From assembly GCA_964469555.1 (NCBI GenBank), contig CAYYAQ010000028.1, forward strand, positions 1 through 41,448: a DNA stretch of 41,448 bases, written 5' to 3'. The notes beneath the pieces are model-generated. The model was not told the origin of the DNA. It worked only from the letters and a program-made list of their open reading frames with translations, and searched no databases. The position numbers were made by a program, and so were the translations under genes. Below, piece by piece: positions 7,636-14,995 of this stretch; position 1 is the first letter of the stretch; each line of letters opens with the position of its first letter. This stretch comes from CAYYAQ01 sp964469555 (GTDB lineage: Bacteria; Planctomycetota; UBA1135; UBA2386).

Positions 7636-8319
7636 CTAGAGCATGTTGTCGATGGCGGAGGGCAGATCGTATCGCATCTTGTTGAGGACGCTGCCCACGA
7701 TCCGCACGTCGAGTTGGTTCACAGCCTCGACAGTCCGCTCCAACGCGCACAGGCGGCTACGGTTGGCCTGCACGACGAGCACGATGCCATCGAGTTGAGG
7801 CAGGATCAGGTTCGCTTCAGGCGACGACGTCAGCGGCGGGACGTCGACGACGACCAGGTCGTTGTGCAACGACAGGAAGTCGAACACGCCGGATAGGTCG
7901 AAGCTCTCGCTCGCCAGCACCATGTCCCGGGGGGCCGTTCCGCCGGGTATCAGGTTCACGCCCTCTGCGACGCCGTGGCGAATGATCTCCTGAGGTTCCG
8001 CCGTGCCGTCTAGGAGATCCCACAGTCCAGGACCCTCGCTCACGCCGAAGAACCCGGCGAGTGTCGGGGCGCGCAGACCGGTCTCGACCAGCGTGGTGCG
8101 AATGCCTTGCTGGCCACAGAACACGGCGTAGTTCGTAGCAACGGACGTGCACCCCTCGCCGGGGTTGCCCGCGCAGAAACCGATCAATCTCATGCCCTGC
8201 CGGGTGGTAGGCAAGTCGTGGATGAGGCGAGTGGACAGGTGACCGAACTCCTGGCGGAGAAGACGTTGTTCCCGAGTATCCTTTTTGACCAAGCCGTTTG
8301 ATTTTCCGATTTGCTTCAT
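7636..8319 (-). CDS. CpsD/Wzc-type (BY-kinase-like) P-loop protein with degenerate ATP site
   Basis: The protein is 227 residues. The fold pattern is that of the cytoplasmic domain of bacterial tyrosine kinases (CpsD, Wzc C-terminus, MinD-like). Residues about 20-36 match the pre-Walker helix. Residues 49-61 are the Walker A region but read NPGEGCTS, with Cys57 where the family has the invariant Lys. The Walker A' region reads LVETGLRAP, where active kinases have Asp-x-Asp. Walker B keeps its Asp (VVVDVPP). The C-terminal tyrosine cluster is missing; only one Tyr is near the end. It starts 4 bases after the Wzz-like gene stops, as expected for a two-gene Wzz/kinase pair. By family it should control chain length or export. 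By sequence it probably cannot hydrolyse ATP normally, so a structural or nucleotide-sensing role is inferred. Confidence 0.75.
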   Translation of the reverse strand: MKQIGKSNGLVKKDTREQRLLRQEFGHLSTRLIHDLPTTRQGMRLIGFCAGNPGEGCTSVATNYAVFCGQQGIRTTLVETGLRAPTLAGFFGVSEGPGLWDLLDGTAEPQEIIRHGVAEGVNLIPGGTAPRDMVLASESFDLSGVFDFLSLHNDLVVVDVPPLTSSPEANLILPQLDGIVLVVQANRSRLCALERTVEAVNQLDVRIVGSVLNKMRYDLPSAIDNML

Positions 8320-8323
8320 GGGA

Positions 8324-9949
8324 TCAGCAACCTGACAGAATTCGGTTCTCGTGACGACGAACGTGCTTGCCGCGCAGTTCGGGCACGGTCGCGAGGACGC
8401 GCAGTCCTAGTATCTTCTCCAGTTCTTCCGGAGTGCGGATCGTCGTGTCGGTCATCGTGCGGACGGAGAGGATCACAAACGCGAGCCCGAAACCAGCGAG
8501 CAGACCGAGCAGAGCCATCTGCCCGCGCCGCGGTCCGGTTCGCGAGGGCTTGAAGGTCGGCTTTCCGATGAGCTTCAAGGTGCTCAGCTGGTTCTGGGCC
8601 AACCTCTGCTTCATGTCGGACTGTACGAGCTGCGCATCCGCGATCCGGAGGTCCGCTCGGGTACGCGTGAGGTCGTTCGCCAGGGTGCGGTACTCAGGTG
8701 CGAGGGCGGCTACTGCGTCGTAGAGTTCCTTTTGTCTCTTCGCACGCTTGGTGAACGGAGTGATGTTCTGTTTCGCGATGACCAGCTCGATATTCGCCGA
8801 GTCCAGCTGCGCCTTGAGAACCGCGTAATCCTGGTTCGAGACGATCTCCTTGCGACTCACGAGCTTCGGGAGACGCTCTTGTTCGATCTTGAGCTGACTC
8901 TTGAGCTCCGCCAGCCGGCGTTGCACGCGCACGACCTCGACAGCGTCGCTCCGCTTGAACTTGATCTCCGCGGCCATCAAGTCGTCTCTCGCCTTGAAGA
9001 TCCGATCGTTGAGCAGCGGGACCATCTGGTTCTGCAGTGGAATCTCGGACGTCCGTTCGATGCGGGGCGACATCTTCTTCAGGGACTTCTGCGCCTCCGT
9101 GATGTGGATTTCCAAAGACGGGATGTCCTGCTCCACGAGGGTGCGCAGCTCTCTCCTCGACTGGGTAGACTCGAGTTGCAGCGTGGCGAACTCCAGTTCG
9201 AAGTTCTGTAGTCCGGACTTCCGGAGGAGTGCAGCGTGATCCCGCTTGGCTTTCTCGTAGGCTGCTTGGGCGTTCGCGTAGTTCGCCTTGACGAGTTCGA
9301 CGGCCTTATGATCGTCGTACATCTCGATGTGGAACTTGGTCGCCTCGCCCACATATGCCTGGAGGATCTCCTGCGCCAGGAGCGGATGGTTCGCGGTGTA
9401 GCTGATGTTCAACAGGCTGGCCCGTCGGAAGCTCGAGATCTTGAGACTCCCGAGAAACCGAGACATGCCATCGCCGACGGAGTACTTCGAAGGATCGCGA
9501 GCATGGATCGACGCTTGGAGCAAGCGGATCTGTTTGGTTATCCACGAACGTTCAGGATCCTTCGGCTTGAACGGCTGGAAGATCTTTGCGACGCCAACGC
9601 GTTCGACGGTGCGACGGGCGAGAGTCGGCGCTATCAGGAGATGGGGCGCGTTCTCGGTGACGCCCATGCTCTGACCCCAATCTCGCGGCAGTTCGCCGGA
9701 CGGTCGCACGGCCACCTGTTCGCTTCCGTGGCGGAAGAGGAATGTCGCCGTGCTGACGTACTCGTTGGGTTTCAGGATCCCGACGGCCGCGCCGATCGTG
9801 CCGCCCAGAGCAGCAAGAAGGACCAGCAGACCCTTGCTTCGAAATGCCGCTTCTGCGAGTCGCCGCACCATCGAGTGCGGATTCTCGGGCGGCTCCTGCG
9901 ACTGCATCGCCTGCAGAGAGTTGTTCTGGGTTGTGATCAGTTGTGTCAT
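8324..9949 (-). CDS. Wzz/GumC-type polysaccharide co-polymerase
   Basis: The protein is 541 residues. Residues about 40-59 form the first membrane helix and residues about 474-495 the second. Between them is a long periplasmic segment that is strongly coiled-coil from about residue 205 to 450 (runs of Glu/Lys/Leu/Arg heptads). This is the standard plan of polysaccharide co-polymerases (PCP-2). The residues after TM2 (TIRTPEELEKILGLRVLATVPEL) fit the known link to a BY-kinase, which here is a separate gene starting 4 bases downstream. It should set polymer length and form part of the export complex in the inner membrane. The upstream gap to the divergent sulfatase is 193 bp and should hold its promoter. 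No clear ribosome binding site precedes the ATG. Confidence 0.85.
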   Translation of the reverse strand: MTQLITTQNNSLQAMQSQEPPENPHSMVRRLAEAAFRSKGLLVLLAALGGTIGAAVGILKPNEYVSTATFLFRHGSEQVAVRPSGELPRDWGQSMGVTENAPHLLIAPTLARRTVERVGVAKIFQPFKPKDPERSWITKQIRLLQASIHARDPSKYSVGDGMSRFLGSLKISSFRRASLLNISYTANHPLLAQEILQAYVGEATKFHIEMYDDHKAVELVKANYANAQAAYEKAKRDHAALLRKSGLQNFELEFATLQLESTQSRRELRTLVEQDIPSLEIHITEAQKSLKKMSPRIERTSEIPLQNQMVPLLNDRIFKARDDLMAAEIKFKRSDAVEVVRVQRRLAELKSQLKIEQERLPKLVSRKEIVSNQDYAVLKAQLDSANIELVIAKQNITPFTKRAKRQKELYDAVAALAPEYRTLANDLTRTRADLRIADAQLVQSDMKQRLAQNQLSTLKLIGKPTFKPSRTGPRRGQMALLGLLAGFGLAFVILSVRTMTDTTIRTPEELEKILGLRVLATVPELRGKHVRRHENRILSGC

Positions 9950-10142
9950 CGTTGCGAAGGAGGGTGGGCGCCGGAAGACTCTCCGACTCCAGATCCACCG
10001 AGTATCGAGAGAAATACTAACTTCCTCATCGGCTTCCTAGGACGCTGAGGCCCAACATTCCGCGTAGTGGCAGGGGTTCCCAGGCAATCGAAGGCGGCCA
10101 CGGACACGATGGACGACGCGAGCCGGCTACAATCGCGGGCCC

Positions 10143-11531
10143 ATGCGATCCAGAATTGTCGTGTCGTTCCTCATTCTAACCGCCCCCGGAACCGGCCAGG
10201 ATCGAGCCGAGCCGCCCAACGTGGTGTTGCTGATGACCGACGACCAGGGGTGGGGTGACGTGAAATACAACGGCCACGAGTCGCTGCAAACGCCCTACCT
10301 CGATGCCATGGCCGCGTCGAGCCTCCGTTTCGAGCGCTTCTACGCCGCCGCTCCCGTGTGCTCCCCGACCCGGGGCAGCTGCATGACAGGGCGGCATCCG
10401 TTCCGCTACGGCGTGTTCGGCGCGAACGCCGGGCACATGCGCGCCGAGGAGGTCACGATCGCCGAGGCGCTCCGGGCGTCGGGATTCACGACAGGTCACT
10501 TCGGGAAGTGGCATCTGGGTACGCTGACGAAGCAGGGACACGACAGCAATCGCGGTGGCGCGCGCAACCTCCAACACTACGCGCCCCCCTGGGACAACGG
10601 GTTCGATGTGTGTTTCTCGACAGAGGCGAAGGTGCCGACGTTCGATTCGATGACGACTCCCGCGAAAACCGCTGGCGGCACCGGGAAGAAGAAAGCGGGC
10701 AGTTCGTACGGCACTTCGTACTGGACGGGTCCCACGCGGCGGGCAACGGAGAACCTGGACGGAGACGACTCGCGGGTGATCATGGACCGGGTGATCCCGT
10801 TCCTCGAATCAGCGGTGGCAAACAAGAAGCCGTTTCTCGCGGTCGTGTGGTTTCACGCGCCGCACCTTCCGGTCGTCGCGGGACAGAAACACCTGGCGAT
10901 GTACACAGAGGAAAACGGTCGGAAGCAGCACTACCTCGGTTGCATTTCCGCGATCGACGACCAGATCGGACGGTTGCGCAAGAAGCTCCGCAGCCTCGGC
11001 GTGGCAGACAACACGATGGTCTGGTACTGCAGCGACAACGGGCCGGAAGGAAACACGAAGGCACCCGGCTCGACGGGCGGGCTTCGCGGTCGCAAACGCA
11101 GCCTCTTCGAGGGCGGCGTCCGCGTTCCTGGACTTCTCGAGTGGCCCGCGAAGATCAAGGAGGGGCGCACGACCGCCATCCCCTGCTGCACATCCGACTA
11201 CTTCCCCACCATCATGGACGTGATCGGCACGAACCCCGCGCACCCGCTCGACGGCGTCAGCCTCCTGCCACTGATCGACGGCGAGATGCAACGGCGCCCC
11301 AAGGGGATCGGGTTCCAGGCGCGCAACCGGGTGGCCTGGATCGACAACCGCCACAAGCTCGTCCGCGAGGGGAGGAACGCGGAGCTCCAGCTCTACGACC
11401 TCACTGCCGACCCAGGCGAAACGAAGGACCTCTCCAAGACCAAACCCAAGCTCTTCGCCCGGCTCACGGCAGACCTCGAAGCCTGGCGCGCCTCCTGCAA
11501 GAAGAGCCTCGGCGGCGCCGACTACAAGTAG
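10143..11531 (+). CDS. Exported sulfatase (Cys-type, formylglycine-dependent)
   Basis: The protein is 462 residues. It begins with a short exported-type leader (MRSRIVVSFLILTAPG). MTDDQGWGD at residues 31-39 supplies the metal-binding Asp pair. CSPTRGSCMTGRHP starts at Cys73, the Cys-x-Pro-x-Arg site that is converted to formylglycine. FGKWHLG, later His residues (FHAPH) and SDNGPEG complete the alkaline-phosphatase-like core. It should remove sulfate esters, probably from sulfated glycans, in the periplasm or outside the cell. No sulfatase-maturing enzyme is in the window. It is divergent from the Wzz-like gene and converges on the gene at 11571. Substrate class cannot be read from sequence. 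Confidence 0.9.
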   Translation: MRSRIVVSFLILTAPGTGQDRAEPPNVVLLMTDDQGWGDVKYNGHESLQTPYLDAMAASSLRFERFYAAAPVCSPTRGSCMTGRHPFRYGVFGANAGHMRAEEVTIAEALRASGFTTGHFGKWHLGTLTKQGHDSNRGGARNLQHYAPPWDNGFDVCFSTEAKVPTFDSMTTPAKTAGGTGKKKAGSSYGTSYWTGPTRRATENLDGDDSRVIMDRVIPFLESAVANKKPFLAVVWFHAPHLPVVAGQKHLAMYTEENGRKQHYLGCISAIDDQIGRLRKKLRSLGVADNTMVWYCSDNGPEGNTKAPGSTGGLRGRKRSLFEGGVRVPGLLEWPAKIKEGRTTAIPCCTSDYFPTIMDVIGTNPAHPLDGVSLLPLIDGEMQRRPKGIGFQARNRVAWIDNRHKLVREGRNAELQLYDLTADPGETKDLSKTKPKLFARLTADLEAWRASCKKSLGGADYK

Positions 11532-11560
11532 GCGGCGAGGTGCGGAATCTTCCCCACACA

Positions 11561-11583
11561 AAAGCGCCTACTAGCGGCGCTTT
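11561..11583. terminator. Bidirectional terminator-like hairpin between convergent genes
   Basis: AAAGCGCC (11561-11568) pairs perfectly with GGCGCTTT (11576-11583) around the loop TACTAGC. The plus strand continues with a T-rich tract (acttt). It starts 30 bases after the sulfatase stop and overlaps the stop codon of the minus-strand gene at 11571. Confidence 0.6.
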
Positions 11584-12785
11584 ACTTTGAGCGTGCGGGG
11601 TCTGCTGCCGCCGAGAGCGGCGACGACGCGATTGACTTGGGCGCGGTTTGCGCACGTCTCCCGGTCCGGGAGCAGGCTTTTGATGCTCTTGCCGAGGTCG
11701 ATGCCGCGGAGGAAGTAGCGCGGACCGCCGCGGGTGCCACCCACTGGGCGGACGAAGTGGATCTCCGTCTTGCCCGATATCGTCCATTCCACGCCGGGGA
11801 TGGGTGCCGCACCACGGTACAGACCGATGACGAGGATTCCGTTCTGCGTCGACTCGACCTTCAACCGGTACTCGTGCCGAAGCTGGAACCACAACTCACC
11901 CACAGCACCCGGCGGGCGGGCTGTCATTCCCCGAAAGAGGTAGCCGAGCGCGGCGAACCGGAGCGCGGCCTCCTTGACCTGAGGGAACTGCGCAGACCGC
12001 TGCGGCGCGTGCGACGGCAACTTGGCGAGGGATTCGGCGAGGAGACCACCGAGGATGACCAACCGTCGTCGCGGGGTCCGCTGCATTGAGTTCTTCGGAC
12101 ACAACACCCGCTCCAATCCGACCAGCAGGCCGGCCGCGCTGGCCTTGAACAGCGTACCGCCGTCGCCCAACGCCAGAAGCGTCGTCCCGACGAACACGCC
12201 GGAGTGGCTCGCGTTGACGACTCGCCTCGTTCCACTCCACAGACGGCGCACGCGACCGCGGATGATGACCTCGACGGACGCCAGCGGGAAGCGCGAATTG
12301 GCGCCCCGCCTGACCGTGATGATCGTCCCGTCCCCGAGGATCAACCGCACTCCGCGAAAGAACGGCAGGGTCTTCTCGCCCGACCGCAGGTGGATCCGCC
12401 CGTCGGGACTGATGAGCAATTCCCGACCGCTGGGAAAATCGAGCTTCACGCCCGCACTCTTCACCCGGACCAGCACACCGCCCAGGGTCCGCTGCTCTCC
12501 CGGCACGACCTTGGGCTCCAATCCGACCCGAGACCGCGCCGTGCGGATGCGCACCGCGCGGACACCGCCGTTTCCCAGACCCAACGACGCCGGCTGCAAC
12601 TTGCCGTCCTTGGTCGCCTTGCCGACGATCACCGCCCCCGAGTTAGAGGGGATGATCTGCGGGGTCATCTCCGCCGGGGCCACCACCAGGGATAGGCAAC
12701 CCAGCGAGACTGAACCCAGCGGAAGGGAGAGTAGAATTCCGATCACACCGGGGCTATCGGCCAGGGAACCCGAAATCGTGAGCAT
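11571..12785 (-). CDS. Exported protein of unknown function
   Basis: I do not recognise this protein. The frame runs to 12968, but the best start is the ATG at 12785, which gives 404 residues and puts a hydrophobic leader (GVIGILLSLPLGSVSLG) at the N-terminus. No good ribosome binding site precedes it. Residues about 50-200 are rich in beta-strand patterns, with repeated Gly-rich turns (LISPDGRIHL, LILGDGTIITV). They vaguely recall FecR-like or other beta-solenoid sensor domains; this is not a firm match. The C-terminal part is basic and contains FLRGIDLGKSIKSLLP. It is convergent with the sulfatase and divergent from moxR, so it is probably a single-gene unit. Confidence 0.6.
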   Translation of the reverse strand: MLTISGSLADSPGVIGILLSLPLGSVSLGCLSLVVAPAEMTPQIIPSNSGAVIVGKATKDGKLQPASLGLGNGGVRAVRIRTARSRVGLEPKVVPGEQRTLGGVLVRVKSAGVKLDFPSGRELLISPDGRIHLRSGEKTLPFFRGVRLILGDGTIITVRRGANSRFPLASVEVIIRGRVRRLWSGTRRVVNASHSGVFVGTTLLALGDGGTLFKASAAGLLVGLERVLCPKNSMQRTPRRRLVILGGLLAESLAKLPSHAPQRSAQFPQVKEAALRFAALGYLFRGMTARPPGAVGELWFQLRHEYRLKVESTQNGILVIGLYRGAAPIPGVEWTISGKTEIHFVRPVGGTRGGPRYFLRGIDLGKSIKSLLPDRETCANRAQVNRVVAALGGSRPRTLKVKRR

Positions 12786-12910
12786 TCCGACCGAGGGGGA
12801 ACCGCCTCCAAGGGCCACCGATCTCCCGCAACCGTGGAATTCTCGGACTCCCACCGATCCCGGGCCACAACACCCCGTTGGCCCACAGCGCGTGAGGTCG
12901 AGCCGTCGGT

Positions 12911-12916
12911 TATATT
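12911..12916 (+). promoter_or_regulatory. Possible -10 element upstream of moxR
   Basis: TATATT is a notable AT-rich hexamer in GC-rich surroundings, 82 bases upstream of the moxR start codon. No good -35 box is visible at the usual distance, so this is only a candidate. Confidence 0.25.
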
Positions 12917-12997
12917 CGGCCCACACAAACCCCTCACTACTTCCGCGTCCACGGCGTTTGCCCTCCATACCACCACCGCCTCCCGAGAGAACCCCTC

Positions 12998-13912
12998 ATG
13001 GATAGCTTCGCAAAGAAGATCCTCGACAACGTTGGTCGCGTGCTCATCGGCAAGAGAACTGCCATCGGCATGGCGGTGACCACCCTGCTCGCCCGCGGGC
13101 ACCTCTTGATCGAGGATCAACCCGGGGTCGGCAAAACCCTGCTGGCAAAGGCCCTGGCCCGCAGCATCGACCTACCCTTCCAACGCGTCCAGTGCACGGC
13201 GGACATGCTCCCCGCGGACATCATCGGTGGCCAGGTCTACCACCCGCAAACCGGGGACCTGACATTTCGACCGGGCCCCGTGTTCACCAGCATCCTGGTC
13301 GCCGACGAGCTGAACCGCACCCCGCCCCGCACCCAGTCCGCCCTGCTCGAATGCATGCAGGAACGCCTGGTCACGGTCGACCGCGTAACCCATGAGCTGA
13401 CCGATCCGTTCTTCGTCGTCGCGACCCAGAACCCGCTCAACTACGCCGGCACCTACCCCCTCCCCGAAAGCCAGCTCGACCGCTTCCTGATGCGGGTCCG
13501 ACTCGGTTATCCGGACGCCGCGGATGAAGTCGAAATCGTCAGCCGCGAGGACGGGCACCGGAACCTCGACAAGCTGCAGCCTGTAGCCAGCCTCGACGAT
13601 CTCAAAACGGCACAAGCCGCCGTCGAAGAGGTACGGGTCGATCGCGAACTCATCGTGCACATGGTCGACCTCGCCCACCGCACGCGGACGTCGGGCGACG
13701 TCATCCTCGGCATCAGCGCGCGCGGAACGCAGGCCCTGCACCGCGCGTGCCGCGCCCGCGCCGTCCTCATGGGTCGTGACTACGTGATCCCGGACGACAT
13801 CCGCATCCTGACTCGCCCCGTGTTCCTGCACCGCATGCGAACGCGCGGAGGCGACAACGCCGCCGACGCAGTCGTCAGCGAGATCTTCGATGCCGCCGCC
13901 CTCCCAAACTAG
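12998..13912 (+). CDS. moxR: MoxR-family AAA+ ATPase
   Basis: The protein is 304 residues, the usual length for the family. Walker A is PGVGKT (42-47), Walker B is VADELNR (101-107), close to the family's DEINR, and sensor 1 is in ATQNP. A helical lid domain fills the last ~100 residues. MoxR ATPases act as chaperones that help mature or activate partner proteins, often with vWA-domain or DUF58 partners. The gene is followed after 9 bases by a DUF58 gene and then a TgpA-like transglutaminase, a conserved trio. A purine-rich GAGAGAA lies a few bases before the ATG. It is cytoplasmic. Confidence 0.92.
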   Translation: MDSFAKKILDNVGRVLIGKRTAIGMAVTTLLARGHLLIEDQPGVGKTLLAKALARSIDLPFQRVQCTADMLPADIIGGQVYHPQTGDLTFRPGPVFTSILVADELNRTPPRTQSALLECMQERLVTVDRVTHELTDPFFVVATQNPLNYAGTYPLPESQLDRFLMRVRLGYPDAADEVEIVSREDGHRNLDKLQPVASLDDLKTAQAAVEEVRVDRELIVHMVDLAHRTRTSGDVILGISARGTQALHRACRARAVLMGRDYVIPDDIRILTRPVFLHRMRTRGGDNAADAVVSEIFDAAALPN

Positions 13913-13921
13913 CCGTCTGGC

Positions 13922-14995
13922 GTGAACACCAACCTCGAGGTCACATACCGCGGGAAAGTACTCCTGCTGCTCGGCATCCTCGCCGCGATCGCGGCGTGGA
14001 TCAACCCAGGGGGCAGCAGCGTGCGCCTCGCCGCTGCCGTTCTCCTCGCGCCCCTCTTGATCGACCTCATCTGGGGCGGCGTGCGTCTTCCGGAACTCCG
14101 CCTGATCATGCGACGCCGACGCACCGAGTCCGGCGCGCCGTTCACGGAGTCGTTCACGCTGCACAACCTCTCGAGGCGCCGCGCAGTCATGGACCTCCAT
14201 CTGCGGGAACCACGAACGGACACGTACGCCGGCGGGCTGTTTGTCCATCACATCGAGCCGGAGAACAAGGAGACGCTGCGCATCCCAGCCCGCACTCGCA
14301 CGCGCGGGCTGGCCGGACACCGCGCCGTCGTCGTGCTCAGTAGCTACCCACTCGGACTCATCCAGCGTAGCGCGCTTCTGCGCTCGCACACCGAACTGGT
14401 CTCCGAGCCGACCCGCATACCGCTCCCGCATCATGTCGTAAACGCTTTCGAACGGGATGAACCCGAGTACGAGAGCCGGCAGACGCCGGGCGACGACGAG
14501 TTTCACAGTCTACGTCAATACGTCTCCGGTGAGGAAGCGCGCATGGTTCACGCCATGCGATCCGCGGCGATGGGCACCCTCGTGCGGCGCGTGATGCGCA
14601 GCCAGCAACAGCGCGAGGCATGTCTGATCCTCGACCTGCGCCGACCGCCGGGCCGGAGCGTGACCCTCGGTTCGAGGCGACTCGAATGGAGCCTCGGCGC
14701 CGCCGCGACGATCGTCGACGCCATGCTCGAACGCAACGCCGTGTTGACTTGCCTCGTGATCGGCGAAACCGATCGGCGTTGGACACTCTCGTCACCGGAT
14801 GAGTACGAGGAGTTCCTCGCTTTCCTCGCCCAGGCTGGCCCAGCGTTGCACCGCCGGGTCAGTCGCGAGTTCCTCGAAGAAGTGAAGGGGTTTGACACCA
14901 CGCTCTGGGTGCCTGCGGGCGGCTTCAAGGCCACCGACGACCGGAACTTCGTCGAGCAACCAGTTCTCGTCACCGAGTGGGAACCAGTGCCGTGA
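13922..14995 (+). CDS. DUF58-family protein
   Basis: The protein is 357 residues from a GTG at 13922. Two hydrophobic N-terminal segments (residues about 12-26 and 35-52) are followed by a beta-rich part and then the DUF58 signature region, GDDEFHSLRQYVSGEEAR, ending in a vWA-like ILDLR strand. DUF58 proteins are membrane-anchored partners of MoxR. Their molecular activity is not established. It sits 9 bases after moxR, and its TGA overlaps the GTG of the next gene (GTGA at 14992-14995), so the three genes are one operon with translational coupling. Confidence 0.85.
   Translation: MNTNLEVTYRGKVLLLLGILAAIAAWINPGGSSVRLAAAVLLAPLLIDLIWGGVRLPELRLIMRRRRTESGAPFTESFTLHNLSRRRAVMDLHLREPRTDTYAGGLFVHHIEPENKETLRIPARTRTRGLAGHRAVVVLSSYPLGLIQRSALLRSHTELVSEPTRIPLPHHVVNAFERDEPEYESRQTPGDDEFHSLRQYVSGEEARMVHAMRSAAMGTLVRRVMRSQQQREACLILDLRRPPGRSVTLGSRRLEWSLGAAATIVDAMLERNAVLTCLVIGETDRRWTLSSPDEYEEFLAFLAQAGPALHRRVSREFLEEVKGFDTTLWVPAGGFKATDDRNFVEQPVLVTEWEPVP

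Noticed and set aside
6249..7685. 478-codon plus-strand frame opposite the Fn3-like repeats
   Set aside because: Its Arg/Val repeats simply mirror the tandem Fn3 coding repeats on the other strand.
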